Positions 6,702-15,841 of a stretch of DNA of 64,000 nucleotides are shown piece by piece (the stretch's first letter is position 1; every line of letters begins with the position of its first letter). The position numbers and the translations under genes were made by a program. Source of the DNA: Flavobacteriaceae bacterium UBA7302 (GTDB taxonomy: Bacteria; Bacteroidota; Bacteroidia; Flavobacteriales; Flavobacteriaceae); contig DKQS01000007.1 in assembly GCA_002471825.1 (NCBI GenBank), forward strand, positions 124,001-188,000. Reading direction: 5' to 3'. Below the pieces are notes generated by a model. That model had not been told where the DNA came from and did no database searches. It saw only the letters and a list, made by a program, of their open reading frames with translations.

Positions 6702-8210
6702 TTAAGCTTCCGCTAACATCTTTTCACCTGCGTCAATCGCATCCTGAATAGATCCTTTCAAGTTGAACGCTGCTTCTGGATATTTATCCAACTCACCGTC
6801 CATAATCATATTGAATCCTTTGATTGTGTCTTTGATATCAACCAATACTCCAGGGATACCTGTAAACTGCTCAGCTACATGGAAAGGCTGAGATAAGAAA
6901 CGCTGTACACGACGCGCTCTGTGTACTACTTGCTTATCCTCTTCAGATAATTCTTCCATACCTAAGATGGCAATTATATCTTGTAATTCTTTATATCTCT
7001 GTAAGATCTCTTTTACTCTTTGTGCACAGTTGTAATGATCATCACCTAAGATTTCTGGAGTTAAGATTCTTGAAGTTGAATCTAATGGATCAACCGCAGG
7101 ATAGATACCCAACTCAGCAATCTTTCTTGACAATACTGTTGTGGCATCTAAGTGAGCAAAGGTAGTTGCAGGAGCTGGATCGGTTAAGTCATCCGCAGGT
7201 ACATATACTGCTTGTACAGAAGTAATAGAACCTTTTTTGGTTGAAGTAATACGCTCTTGCATTGCACCCATTTCTGTTGCTAATGTAGGCTGATATCCTA
7301 CAGCAGATGGCATACGACCTAATAAGGCAGATACCTCAGAACCTGCTTGCGTAAATCTAAAGATATTGTCTACAAAGAATAATACGTCTTTTCCTTGTGA
7401 ATCACCAGCACCATCTCTAAAGTACTCAGCGATTGTTAATCCAGATAAAGCCACACGAGCTCTTGCTCCTGGAGGTTCGTTCATCTGTCCGAATACGAAT
7501 GTCGCTTTTGAATCACGAATTCCGTCTTTATCTACTTTAGACAAGTCCCATCCACCTTCTTCCATAGAGTGCATGAAATCATCTCCGTATTTGATAATTC
7601 CTGATTCCAACATTTCACGTAACAAGTCGTTTCCTTCTCTAGTTCTTTCTCCTACTCCCGCGAATACAGAAAGACCACCGTGTCCTTTTGCAATGTTGTT
7701 AATCAATTCCTGAATCAATACTGTTTTACCTACACCGGCTCCACCGAATAATCCAATCTTACCACCTTTTGCATATGGCTCAATCAAATCGATTACTTTG
7801 ATACCTGTAAATAAAACTTCTGTTGAAACGGAAAGATCTTCGAATTTAGGAGCTGCTCTGTGGATTGGTAACCCGCTGTCACCATCTTTCTCCAAATTTC
7901 CTAATCCGTCGATCGCCTCTCCAGTTACATTAAATAGTCTACCGTAAATATCTGCACCCACTGGCATTTTGATTGGGTTACCTGTAGCTCTCACTTCAGT
8001 TCCTCTTTTCAAACCATCAGTCGCATCCATAGAAATGGTTCTTACCGTATCCTCACCAATATGTTGCTGTACTTCAAGAACTAATTTGGATCCATCTTCT
8101 CTATCAATTTCTAAAGAATCAAAAATCTTTGGTAAGTCGCTATTCTCAGTATTGAATTCAACGTCAATTACTGGACCAATGATTTGTGAAATTTTACCTA
8201 ATGTAGACAT
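6702..8210 (-). CDS. atpD: ATP synthase F1 beta subunit
   Basis: Catalytic subunit of F1, hydrolysing or forming ATP at the cytoplasmic face. The 502-residue protein has the P-loop GGAGVGKT at 156-163, GERTREGNDLLREM with the catalytic-site Glu/Arg, the Walker B region DVLFFVDNIFRFTQAGSEVSALLGRMPSAVGYQPTLA (read in parts) and the C-terminal DELSEED-like EELSEEDKQ motif. It is slightly longer than E. coli beta (460) owing to insertions such as the segment around KYGDDFMHSMEEGGWDLSK, as in other Bacteroidetes. In this phylum atpD-atpC are separated from the atpBEFHAG genes, and none of those genes is in the window. The promoter -7 box is at 8270-8277, giving a leader of about 55 nt. Confidence 0.97.
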   Translation of the reverse strand: MSTLGKISQIIGPVIDVEFNTENSDLPKIFDSLEIDREDGSKLVLEVQQHIGEDTVRTISMDATDGLKRGTEVRATGNPIKMPVGADIYGRLFNVTGEAIDGLGNLEKDGDSGLPIHRAAPKFEDLSVSTEVLFTGIKVIDLIEPYAKGGKIGLFGGAGVGKTVLIQELINNIAKGHGGLSVFAGVGERTREGNDLLREMLESGIIKYGDDFMHSMEEGGWDLSKVDKDGIRDSKATFVFGQMNEPPGARARVALSGLTIAEYFRDGAGDSQGKDVLFFVDNIFRFTQAGSEVSALLGRMPSAVGYQPTLATEMGAMQERITSTKKGSITSVQAVYVPADDLTDPAPATTFAHLDATTVLSRKIAELGIYPAVDPLDSTSRILTPEILGDDHYNCAQRVKEILQRYKELQDIIAILGMEELSEEDKQVVHRARRVQRFLSQPFHVAEQFTGIPGVLVDIKDTIKGFNMIMDGELDKYPEAAFNLKGSIQDAIDAGEKMLAEA

Positions 8211-8269
8211 ATTTTCTATTATTGTTTGTTTATTTAATTCGGCCTATTAAAGCACTTATTTTCAAGGTG

Positions 8270-8277
8270 CAAAATTA
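8270..8277 (-). promoter_or_regulatory. -7 box of the atpD-atpC promoter
   Basis: On the minus strand the bases read TAATTTTG, a perfect match to the Bacteroidetes -7 consensus TAnnTTTG, 59 nt before the atpD ATG. I see no TTG at the expected 17-23 bp upstream. Confidence 0.55.
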
Positions 8278-8326
8278 GTTTTTTTTGCCAAGTATAAAAA
8301 GTATTCTCAAATAAATTATCAATAAA

Positions 8327-8356
8327 AAAAAGCTCCAACAAATGTTGGAGCTTTTG
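8327..8356 (-). terminator. Intrinsic terminator of the OmpA/TSP3 gene
   Basis: AGCTCCAACA (8331-8340) and TGTTGGAGCT (8343-8352) form a perfect stem, with A8 on the left that becomes a U tract on the minus strand. It lies about 20 bp past the porin stop at 8376. Confidence 0.9.
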
Positions 8357-8375
8357 ATATGATTGAAAGCAATTC

Positions 8376-9749
8376 TTAGTTGGTCAATTTGATCTCAACT
8401 CTTCTGTTGTTTGCTCTACCTTTTCTTGTTTTGTTATCGTCTACTGGGTTATCTTCTCCATAGCCTTTAAACGTTAATCTAGAAGCGTCAACACCAGCTT
8501 TAACTAAGTAGTCCATAACGGCTTTCGCTCTCTTCTCAGATAACTTCTGATTGATTGCTTTGCTACCAGTGCTATCAGTGTGTCCTCCAATTGCGAACAT
8601 TGCCTTAGGATTGTTCTTCATGATTTCAGCGATTGCATCTAATTGCTTAGCTACTCCAGCTTTGAAAGAAGAACGGCCTGTATTGAATAAGATTGATTTT
8701 GCTGTAAACTCAATTACTTCGATATCTTTCTTAGCGATTACTGGCTCTGGACATCCATTGTTAGAAGCAGGACCAACTTCGTTAGGACACTTGTCATCCT
8801 TGTCTAATACACCGTCACCGTCAGTGTCTGGCCAAGGGCATCCACCATTAGCAGCAGGACCAGCAACGTTAGCACATTTATCATCTTTGTCAACTACACC
8901 GTCTCCGTCAGTATCAGGACAACCGTTGTTCGCTTTTGTTCCTTTAGCGTTTGGACACATGTCATCTTTGTCAGCGATACCGTCTCCGTCAGCATCTGGA
9001 CATCCGTTTAAAGAAGCCAAACCAGCTACGTTAGGACAAGCATCGTCTGAATCTTTAATTCCGTCGCCATCAGCATCTGGACAACCGTTGAATTCTTTCA
9101 AACCAGCTTCTTCTGGACAAGCATCGTCTTTGTCATATACGCCATCGCCGTCAGTGTCTTTACCACCAAATCTAATTGCCAAACCTAAAGCATGTTGCGC
9201 GTGGTAAGCGATTTTATCAGCAAAACCAATTCTTGACATTGTTTGGTAGTTGATACCTAAGTTCTCGTTTAACCAAATGTTATAACCCAAACCAATATTG
9301 AACATTCCTTCTCCCAATTTGTTAGCTTCAGTATATCCACCACCAACTAAGACGAAAGGATCGAACCAACCAGTATCTCCGACCAACATGTTTAAGTCGT
9401 ACTTTACGTTCACGTCAACACTCCAAAAGAAGAATTCAGGAACATTAACCGTAGTACCAGTTCCTCCATAAATCTTGTCAATCTGGTTGATAGAACCTGC
9501 TAATTGTAACGAAAATCCTTTGTCTAAGTACTTTTCACCTGAGATTCTTGTAATGGATGGCATGATGTTCCAGTCACCAGCTCCAAGATAATCTTTAACC
9601 TGATCACCGATCGAACCGCTTCCACTTAAGAAATCAATAGCGTTCGCTCCAAAAGTCACAGCCCAAGGATTGTTTTTGTCTTGCGCATTTACATTAGAAA
9701 CTAATGCTAATGTAAAAACAGCTAACACAGCTAATTTTAATTGTTTCAT
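8376..9749 (-). CDS. OmpA-family outer-membrane protein with thrombospondin type 3 repeats
   Basis: Abundant-type outer-membrane protein that anchors to peptidoglycan. I take ATG 9749 (signal peptide MKQLKLAVLAVFTLALVSNVNAQ) over a TTG 6 bp upstream; the result is about 457 residues. Layout: N-terminal beta-barrel (about 25-195), five Asp-rich calcium-binding thrombospondin type 3 repeats (about 198-330, each DxDGDGxxDxDDxCPN followed by NGCP), then the OmpA C-terminal domain (about 340-457) with FAIGGHTDSTGS, NQKLSEKRAKAVMDYL and GKGRANNRRVEI-like residues that bind diaminopimelate. A perfect promoter (TTTG-N19-TACATTTG) precedes it and a strong terminator follows, so it is monocistronic and probably highly expressed. 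Confidence 0.94.
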   Translation of the reverse strand: MKQLKLAVLAVFTLALVSNVNAQDKNNPWAVTFGANAIDFLSGSGSIGDQVKDYLGAGDWNIMPSITRISGEKYLDKGFSLQLAGSINQIDKIYGGTGTTVNVPEFFFWSVDVNVKYDLNMLVGDTGWFDPFVLVGGGYTEANKLGEGMFNIGLGYNIWLNENLGINYQTMSRIGFADKIAYHAQHALGLAIRFGGKDTDGDGVYDKDDACPEEAGLKEFNGCPDADGDGIKDSDDACPNVAGLASLNGCPDADGDGIADKDDMCPNAKGTKANNGCPDTDGDGVVDKDDKCANVAGPAANGGCPWPDTDGDGVLDKDDKCPNEVGPASNNGCPEPVIAKKDIEVIEFTAKSILFNTGRSSFKAGVAKQLDAIAEIMKNNPKAMFAIGGHTDSTGSKAINQKLSEKRAKAVMDYLVKAGVDASRLTFKGYGEDNPVDDNKTRKGRANNRRVEIKLTN

Positions 9750-9788
9750 TATCAAATATTTAAATTAAAAGTTCTTATTTATACATCA

Positions 9789-9819
9789 CAAATGTAAGTT
9801 CTTCAACTTTATCTGCAAA
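9789..9819 (-). promoter_or_regulatory. Consensus Bacteroidetes promoter for the OmpA/TSP3 gene
   Basis: On the minus strand: TTTG (9816-9819), a 19 bp spacer, then TACATTTG (9789-9796). Both elements match the -33/-7 consensus (TTTG and TAnnTTTG) exactly. The box lies 39 nt before the ATG at 9749. It is the best promoter seen in the window. Confidence 0.85.
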
Positions 9820-9866
9820 GACAAATCTACAAAATCTTACAAAGAATGCAAGTTTTTTTCAGCAAT

Positions 9867-11060
9867 CTAGATAACTCCCAGCGATTTACCAACACTCGTA
9901 AAAGCAGCAATTGCCTTGTCCAAATGTTCCTTTTGGTGAGCAGCAGACAATTGCACTCTAATTCGGGCTTTTTCCTTCGGTACTACGGGATAAAAGAATC
10001 CAATGACATAAATCCCTTGCTCCAATAATTTATCGGCCATCACCTGACTCAATTTAGCATCGTACAACATAACCGGTACAATCGCAGCATCAGCGCCAAC
10101 CAAATCGAAACCGGCGGCTTCCATCTTGGATCGAAAGTAATTGGTGTTTTCCTCCAATTTATCCCTCAAACTGGTATCATTCTCAATCATATCAAAAACT
10201 TTCAAAGCACCTCCAACAATAGCGGGAGCTAATGAATTTGAAAATAGATAGGGTCTTGATCTTTGACGTAAAATTTCAATAATCTCTTTTTTTCCAGTTG
10301 TATAACCTCCCATGGCACCTCCGATTGCTTTTCCTAGAGTTCCTGTTACAATATCTACTCGATCCATAACATTCTTCAATTCCACAGTACCTCTTCCGGT
10401 TTTACCAATAAATCCAGTAGCATGACATTCGTCCACCATTACCAAAGCATCGTATTTATCGGCCAAGTCACAGATTTCATCCAACTTCGCTACAATTCCG
10501 TCCATGGAAAAAACACCATCGGTCACAATGATTTTGAATCGATGATTGTTTTTATTTGCCTCAATCAGCTGTTCTTCCAAAGAAGCCATATCATTGTTTT
10601 GATAGCGATACCTAGCTGCCTTACAAAGACGCACACCGTCAATAATCGAGGCATGATTTAAACTATCGGAAATGATCGCATCTTCCTTGGTCAACAAGGG
10701 TTCGAAAACACCACCGTTTGCATCAAAACAGGCAGCGTACAAAATGGTGTCTTCTGTTTGATAGAAATTGGCAATCTTTTGTTCCAATTGCTTATGAATT
10801 TCCTGCGTGCCACAAATAAATCGTACGGATGACATCCCGAAGCCATATTCATCCATGGCATCCTTTGCCGCTTGGATTACATCGGGGTGATTGGAAAGTC
10901 CTAAATAATTATTGGCGCAGAAATTAATCACCTCTTCTCCGGTACTTATTTTAATAACTGCATCTTGGGAAGAAGTGATGATTCGTTCTTTTTTGAACAA
11001 TCCTGCTTCCTCTATTTCTTGTAATTCCTTCGTTAATTGATCCTTGATCGTACTGTACAT
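9867..11060 (-). CDS. kbl: Glycine C-acetyltransferase (2-amino-3-ketobutyrate CoA ligase)
   Basis: PLP enzyme that cleaves 2-amino-3-oxobutyrate with CoA to glycine and acetyl-CoA, the second step of threonine degradation by threonine dehydrogenase. The 397-residue alpha-oxoamine synthase has NFCANNYLGLSNHPDV (about 46-61), FDANGG near 112, the PLP Asp and His in MVDECHATGFIGKTGRG, and the Schiff-base Lys in IVTGTLGKAIGGAMGGY (about 235-251). Full length for the family; the close match of MYSTIKDQLTKELQEIEEAG to Kbl N-termini favours Kbl over serine palmitoyltransferase-type relatives. No tdh is nearby. Preceded by its own -7 box at 11078-11085. Confidence 0.93.
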   Translation of the reverse strand: MYSTIKDQLTKELQEIEEAGLFKKERIITSSQDAVIKISTGEEVINFCANNYLGLSNHPDVIQAAKDAMDEYGFGMSSVRFICGTQEIHKQLEQKIANFYQTEDTILYAACFDANGGVFEPLLTKEDAIISDSLNHASIIDGVRLCKAARYRYQNNDMASLEEQLIEANKNNHRFKIIVTDGVFSMDGIVAKLDEICDLADKYDALVMVDECHATGFIGKTGRGTVELKNVMDRVDIVTGTLGKAIGGAMGGYTTGKKEIIEILRQRSRPYLFSNSLAPAIVGGALKVFDMIENDTSLRDKLEENTNYFRSKMEAAGFDLVGADAAIVPVMLYDAKLSQVMADKLLEQGIYVIGFFYPVVPKEKARIRVQLSAAHQKEHLDKAIAAFTSVGKSLGVI

Positions 11061-11077
11061 TCTTGTTTAATTTTTTA

Positions 11078-11085
11078 CAAATTTA
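11078..11085 (-). promoter_or_regulatory. -7 box of kbl
   Basis: The minus strand reads TAAATTTG, a perfect TAnnTTTG, 17 nt before the kbl ATG (11060). It lies in the 33 bp gap between kbl and the stop of the upstream helicase gene (11094), so kbl can be transcribed independently. Confidence 0.55.
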
Positions 11086-11093
11086 CGGTATAA

Positions 11094-14000
11094 TTATTCA
11101 ACCTCATGAACCAAAACTTCATCGTTGATATAAACCAATAACTTCTTTTCAACCACATAGTCCATTTGTTGTAAAACGCGAACATAATTTCTTATTTGTT
11201 GCTCGTGTTTACTTTCTCGACTTCCTGTTTTGTAGTCAATAATGACCACATTCTGGCCTTCAAAAACCACTTTATCAGGTTTCACAATTTGATAAAAGCC
11301 GTCGCTAAATTCGCGTTCGTTTTGTGACTGTATATTTTCTCCAAAGTAATTCGTCAATATGGGATGCTTCACAACAGATCTTAATAACTGTTCTAAAGGG
11401 TCCTGTTCAACGCTCGTGATCAATCCCTGGGAGACATAACTTTGACAAACTAGTTGAATATCATCCTCACTAAAAATCTCCGCTAACATCTCATGAATTA
11501 AGTTTCCATAATCAATGGCTTGTCCTTGTTTGGTATCCCATAATTTGGAAGAATTATTGAGCAAGGCAAGTTGATGCTCCTGCCATTTGATAGAAGGCAA
11601 AGCAGTCAAATTCTCATGTGGATCTTCATCAATTAACAGATTGCTTCTTCTCTCAATGGTTCCAAAATGGTACTCTTGATCTACATCTTTCCATAAGCCT
11701 TTCTCCTGGAGAAACTTGATATACAGGCCCGAAAAAAACCTCAAGTTTACTTGACCCTTCGAACTTAATCCGTCTCTCGTGGTAATCACAAACAACTTTT
11801 CAATAGCCCTGGTAAACGCCACATACATTAAATTGATATTGTCCAGTTCACCATGACTCCGACTTTCCTCATAAATCTCTAATCCGGCAGCACCTGTTTT
11901 TGATAGGTTCTGATTGATATCCACCATTAACTCGGGAAAATCGATATGAATTTCCTTCGGATTCATCCAACTTTTATCACCGTTATTTCGATAGATATCC
12001 TCGTCACTCGGGAAAATAACCACAGGGAATTCCAATCCTTTGGATTTGTGAACGGTCATGATACTGACCGCATTACTCTTTTGAACCGCAGAAATACTCA
12101 GTTTATCTTTTCTAACATCCCAGAATTCGAGGAATTTTTGAATGTCATCACCCTTCTTTTGGCGACCCAATATTACATCTAGAAAAAATTGAAGGTGAGC
12201 ATCCGAGGATTTTGTGAATCTAAAACTTCGCACAACTTCTTCCACTTGATCATAAAGCGACAGGAATGGAAAATCGGCTACACGAAAGTCAATATCATAG
12301 GTTTCTAACTTTTGAAATAATTGATGGACATCTAGATCAATCATTTCAGCAAAAAATTGATGTCGCGGAATTTCAATCTGAAGATGATTGTGCAGAAAAT
12401 ATAAGATTTCGAACAAGGTAAGTTGATCTTTCGAATTGCTGAAGAAGCGAAATAAATTGATAATAAACTTAACTTTCGGACTATTCTCCAACAATAGGGT
12501 TTCTGAGGATACAATATCGATTCCCTTTTCAGAAAGGTAATTCGCAATCACCACACCTTCGGCCTTTTTTCGAACCAAAACACAAAGCTCATCCAAACGA
12601 TAATCGGACTCTATGTTTTGAATTATGGCATGTACGCTCTTGGCAAAATTTGTGGCTTTATCGTCTTCGTCTAGTTTTTTATCTATGAATTGAAGCGACA
12701 CGTAACCTCCACTCTGGTGATTGGTTTGTTGATTGTTCTCATTACGATACAATTCGGCATATCCCTCATTGCTAAAAACCTCTGAAATACTTCGAAAGAA
12801 GTCGTTATTGAACTCAATAATTTCAGAATAACTCCTGTAATTTTTTGGTAATCGATGGATTTCTTTATCCACTTGAAACAAGTTGTGTTTTTCGGAGCCA
12901 AGTTCAATAAATTGCTCAGCCTGACTCCCTCTCCATCGATAAATTGATTGTTTGGCATCACCCACCAGAAACAATGCGGCGTCCTCTTGAGCCAAAGCAT
13001 TTCTCAGCAGGGGAATTAAATTTTGCCATTGCATTTTTGAGGTATCCTGCATTTCATCAATGAAGAAATATTGAAAACGCATGCCCAACTTTTCATAAAT
13101 GTAAGGTACAGGCTGACCTTTGATACTTTCAGAAATATATCGATTAAATTCAGAGTTCAATTGAATATTCTTTTCCTCCTTGATGGTCTCTAGTTCTTGA
13201 TAAATGTTGGTAATGACCGCCACCGGATTCAAATTTTTCAAAAATATTTCGGTCAAACTTATTTGACCATACAACTGATAACACTTATTAAAAAACTCTT
13301 CAATGGTCGAGGAAAGTGCGTTAATTACAGATGCTATGTCAGGTGCAGTGGATTTTTTATAGAAGTTTTGATTTTCAAGTGCCTTTTGAATGGTAGCACT
13401 TCGCGCCCAGAATTTAAACTTTGGGGACATTTGGGAAACATCTCTGAAAAAATTCGGAATGATACTGCGATTAAAATCACTAGGTTGTAACCCTTTTTGA
13501 TCGATGAGTTCTCCAAATTCAATTCCGATGGATTTCAATTCGTTCTCCATCAAAACCGATTTCTTTTTAAGATTGGTCTTTAACTCTTGAAAGGAATCGA
13601 GGGATTTTTCTGAGATTGCCTTGATGTGTTCTATATCATCTTCTTTCAATAGAATTTTTGCCACCTCGTTTAATTCTCTGGAAATGTCCCATGATTTATC
13701 TTCATCGGCTTTTGAAATGGAAAAATCGATTAAAAAATCAGTGATTTGTTGGTCTTTACCAATTTTAGCAATCAATTGCTCCACGGCTTCATTCAACAAG
13801 ACATTCACTTCCAGCTCAACATCAAAATTCATGGGTAGTTTGAGGTCGAAGGCGAAACTTCGAATTAACTTATGCGTAAAACTATCTATGGTTTGGATGG
13901 AAAATGCCGTATAGTTCTGTAGAATGGCCTCCAACACTAGTGAACTGCGCTTTACCAACTCTTTAAATTCCACATTCAAGTTTCTTCGAACATCTTCAAT

Positions 14001-14222
14001 TAGATCGTTCGATTCCCCTTTTGATAAAGTTTTGAGATTCTCAACAACCCGTTCCTTCATTTCTTGGGCCGCCTTATTTGTGAAGGTAATTGCTAAAATC
14101 TTCTGAAAGGTAAAAGGATCTTTGCTACCTAGAATGATTTGCATGTACTCTCTGGCAATGGTATAGGTTTTTCCACTACCCGCAGATGCATTGTAAACAT
14201 GAAATGTCGGTTGCTTTTGCAC
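11094..14222 (-). CDS. AddA/RecB-like UvrD-family helicase-nuclease
   Basis: ATP-dependent exonuclease subunit for double-strand break processing. The 1042-residue protein carries the SF1A helicase motifs in order: Walker A NASAGSGKTYT (residues 11-21), ITFTNKAAQEMKERV, motif II FFIDEMQDTSKMQW (about 390-403), VGDAKQSIYRWRGSQ, LPKNYRS, MTVHKSKGLEFPVV and LMYVAFTRA. The C-terminal 150 residues form a RecB-type PD-(D/E)XK nuclease: YGNLIHEML supplies the His and the VVIIDYKTGSRE motif the D-YK residues. The start is GTG 14222, ten residues before the P-loop. A second subunit (AddB-like) is expected but is not in the window; the next gene upstream is a ZIP transporter 57 bp away. Confidence 0.88.
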   Translation of the reverse strand: MQKQPTFHVYNASAGSGKTYTIAREYMQIILGSKDPFTFQKILAITFTNKAAQEMKERVVENLKTLSKGESNDLIEDVRRNLNVEFKELVKRSSLVLEAILQNYTAFSIQTIDSFTHKLIRSFAFDLKLPMNFDVELEVNVLLNEAVEQLIAKIGKDQQITDFLIDFSISKADEDKSWDISRELNEVAKILLKEDDIEHIKAISEKSLDSFQELKTNLKKKSVLMENELKSIGIEFGELIDQKGLQPSDFNRSIIPNFFRDVSQMSPKFKFWARSATIQKALENQNFYKKSTAPDIASVINALSSTIEEFFNKCYQLYGQISLTEIFLKNLNPVAVITNIYQELETIKEEKNIQLNSEFNRYISESIKGQPVPYIYEKLGMRFQYFFIDEMQDTSKMQWQNLIPLLRNALAQEDAALFLVGDAKQSIYRWRGSQAEQFIELGSEKHNLFQVDKEIHRLPKNYRSYSEIIEFNNDFFRSISEVFSNEGYAELYRNENNQQTNHQSGGYVSLQFIDKKLDEDDKATNFAKSVHAIIQNIESDYRLDELCVLVRKKAEGVVIANYLSEKGIDIVSSETLLLENSPKVKFIINLFRFFSNSKDQLTLFEILYFLHNHLQIEIPRHQFFAEMIDLDVHQLFQKLETYDIDFRVADFPFLSLYDQVEEVVRSFRFTKSSDAHLQFFLDVILGRQKKGDDIQKFLEFWDVRKDKLSISAVQKSNAVSIMTVHKSKGLEFPVVIFPSDEDIYRNNGDKSWMNPKEIHIDFPELMVDINQNLSKTGAAGLEIYEESRSHGELDNINLMYVAFTRAIEKLFVITTRDGLSSKGQVNLRFFSGLYIKFLQEKGLWKDVDQEYHFGTIERRSNLLIDEDPHENLTALPSIKWQEHQLALLNNSSKLWDTKQGQAIDYGNLIHEMLAEIFSEDDIQLVCQSYVSQGLITSVEQDPLEQLLRSVVKHPILTNYFGENIQSQNEREFSDGFYQIVKPDKVVFEGQNVVIIDYKTGSRESKHEQQIRNYVRVLQQMDYVVEKKLLVYINDEVLVHEVE

Positions 14223-14279
14223 AATTCAATTGGATAAGTACAAAAACGAAGATAACGAAAAGATCACTTGTTTGGCGAC

Positions 14280-15116
14280 TTATCCTAAGCCAACATCAAG
14301 ACTCATCATTACGATGAATCCGCCAATAAATCCGAGCGTGGCGATATCCGTGTATTTATCACGTTGGGTCTCAGGGATCACCTCTTCCACCACCACAAAG
14401 ATCATCGCTCCAGCTGCAAAGGCCAAGGCATAAGGCAATATGGGTTGAAAGAAAGAAACCGCCAATGCGCCAAAAACAGCAGCTACAGGTTCAACAATGG
14501 CAGATAGTTGTCCGTACCAAAAACTTTTTCGTCGTGATACTCCTTGCCTACGCAATGGCATGGCAACGGCAAATCCCTCCGGAAAATTCTGGATACCAAT
14601 CCCAATGGCCAAACTTATGGCAGCAACAATCAATTCTGTCTGTTCTGCTCCTACCAAGGTCGAGGCTGCACCAAATAAAACGCCAACTGCCAATCCCTCG
14701 GGAATGTTATGTAGGGTTATGGCTAGCACCAACAAAGTCGTTTTATGCCAATTGGTTTTGACTCCTTCGGCTTCATTCTCCTTAAAATTGATGTGCAGGT
14801 GCGGCAACCATTTGTCCATCCCAAACAAAGCGAAAGCTCCTAGACCAAATCCCAGTGCCGCGGGAATCACTTTTATAAATCCTTCTCCCGGACTATTATC
14901 AATAGCTGGAGAAAGCAAACTCCAAAAACTGGCCGCAACCATTACTCCGCCCGTAAAACCAAGCATGCCATCCAAGACGGCGCGATTCATCTTTTTAAAG
15001 AAAAAAACCAAACTAGCTCCCAAAGCTGTAAGTCCCCATGTAAAAAGGGAGGCATACAAGGCCGCTAAAATGGGATGCTCTTTTCCAAATGCTACAAGTT
15101 GATCGAAGTATGTCAT
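14280..15116 (-). CDS. ZIP-family divalent metal transporter
   Basis: Inner-membrane importer for divalent metals (Zn, Fe or Mn). The 278-residue protein has about eight membrane helices, and the two metal-site motifs characteristic of ZIPs are present: HNIPEGLAVGVLFG (helix 4) and QNFPEGFAVAMPLR (helix 5), followed by EPVAAVFGALA. It resembles the GufA/ZupT branch. ATG 15116 overlaps the TGA of the upstream DtxR-family gene in an ATGA arrangement, so repressor and transporter are co-translated. This suggests the transporter brings in the metal the repressor senses. Confidence 0.92.
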   Translation of the reverse strand: MTYFDQLVAFGKEHPILAALYASLFTWGLTALGASLVFFFKKMNRAVLDGMLGFTGGVMVAASFWSLLSPAIDNSPGEGFIKVIPAALGFGLGAFALFGMDKWLPHLHINFKENEAEGVKTNWHKTTLLVLAITLHNIPEGLAVGVLFGAASTLVGAEQTELIVAAISLAIGIGIQNFPEGFAVAMPLRRQGVSRRKSFWYGQLSAIVEPVAAVFGALAVSFFQPILPYALAFAAGAMIFVVVEEVIPETQRDKYTDIATLGFIGGFIVMMSLDVGLG

Positions 15117-15769
15117 GGTGTTTGAATGTATAAGTTTGAGGCGATTTTCTTTGAAATGTTCAATTCTCTTTTATCAATCTTTATGTGGATGGAATCATCG
15201 TAGTCTTCCTTAGCCATTACAGCAATCTCATCTCCCAGTTTCACAGCCTGACGATCTAAATATTTAAGAAAATCTGAAGAAGAATCTTTCACTCCAATAC
15301 AAATTCCTTTTTCACCAGGATGTAAATTCGACAGCAAGGTTTTCTCAACTACATGATAATTTCCATGCTTGTCAGGTATCGGATCTCCGTGAGGATCTTT
15401 CTTTGGAAAGCCTAAAAAAGCATCCAACTCTTCAATTAATTTGGGTGATTTGATATGTTCCAATTGCTCCGCCACATCGTGCACCTCATCCCAAGAAAAA
15501 TTTAGTTTATCAACCAAGAAAACTTCCCATAAACGATGCTTTCTTACAACAGAACAAGCAATATGCTCACCTTCCTTGGTCAAACGAACACCGTAATACT
15601 TCTTGTACTCTATCAATTTTTTTTCCGACAATCGCTTGATCATGTCGGAAACCGACGAAGCCTTCGTTTCTAGTTTCTTGGCAATATCATTGGTGCTCAC
15701 TCCATCTTTTGTTATGGAGCTAAGCTGATATATTGCCTTTAAATAATTTTCTTCTGACTGACTAAACAT
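15113..15769 (-). CDS. DtxR/MntR-family metal-dependent transcriptional repressor
   Basis: Cytoplasmic Fe2+/Mn2+-sensing repressor. The 218-residue protein has the three-domain long form: winged helix (about 1-62; SQSEENYLKAIYQLS, KLETKASSVSDMIKRLSEKKL), metal-binding and dimerisation domain (about 63-140; ACSVVRKHRLWEVFLVDKL, VHDVAEQLEHIKSP) and a C-terminal FeoA/SH3-like domain (about 150-218; LGDEIAVMAKE). The His and Glu/Asp metal ligands of the family (KHRLWE, EVHDVAEQLEH) are in place. It overlaps the ZIP gene by 4 bp and is divergent from a TonB receptor. A palindrome typical of this family lies between (15819-15832), so autoregulation and control of the receptor are likely. Confidence 0.93.
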   Translation of the reverse strand: MFSQSEENYLKAIYQLSSITKDGVSTNDIAKKLETKASSVSDMIKRLSEKKLIEYKKYYGVRLTKEGEHIACSVVRKHRLWEVFLVDKLNFSWDEVHDVAEQLEHIKSPKLIEELDAFLGFPKKDPHGDPIPDKHGNYHVVEKTLLSNLHPGEKGICIGVKDSSSDFLKYLDRQAVKLGDEIAVMAKEDYDDSIHIKIDKRELNISKKIASNLYIQTP

Positions 15770-15783
15770 AGAATTGTAAAGTG

Positions 15784-15791
15784 CAAAGCTA
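15784..15791 (-). promoter_or_regulatory. -7 box of the repressor-ZIP operon
   Basis: The minus strand reads TAGCTTTG, a perfect TAnnTTTG, 14 nt before the repressor ATG (15769). The operator-like palindrome (15819-15832) begins 27 bp upstream of it, close to the -33 region. Confidence 0.55.
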
Positions 15792-15818
15792 CAAAATTTG
15801 ATGAATTAAAATAAATTT

Positions 15819-15832
15819 TTAGACTTGTCTAA
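15819..15832. promoter_or_regulatory. Candidate DtxR/MntR-family operator
   Basis: TTAGACTTGTCTAA: 6 bp perfect arms (TTAGAC/GTCTAA) around a TT centre, set in A/T tracts. TTAG(n)CTAA palindromes are typical of DtxR/IdeR/MntR sites. It occupies the -33 region of the TonB-receptor promoter (its -7 is 15842-15849) and lies just upstream of the repressor's own -7 (15784-15791), so one dimer pair could shut both promoters. That role is inferred from position and symmetry. Confidence 0.6.
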
Positions 15833-15841
15833 TTTTTAAAT

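Noticed and set aside
8750..9160. Regularly spaced similar units resembling a direct-repeat array
   Set aside because: They are in-frame coding repeats (thrombospondin type 3, about 25-27 codons), not a CRISPR; the units vary and there are no unique spacers.
8551..9207. Long plus-strand open frame (218 codons) opposite the OmpA/TSP3 gene
   Set aside because: It is the complement of the Asp/Gly-rich thrombospondin repeats, giving a low-complexity Ser/Pro/Gly product; the minus-strand gene is unmistakable with promoter and terminator.
14497..15102. Plus-strand open frame of 201 codons opposite the ZIP gene
   Set aside because: Antisense to a clear membrane transporter with conserved HNIPEG motifs; the product has no family features.
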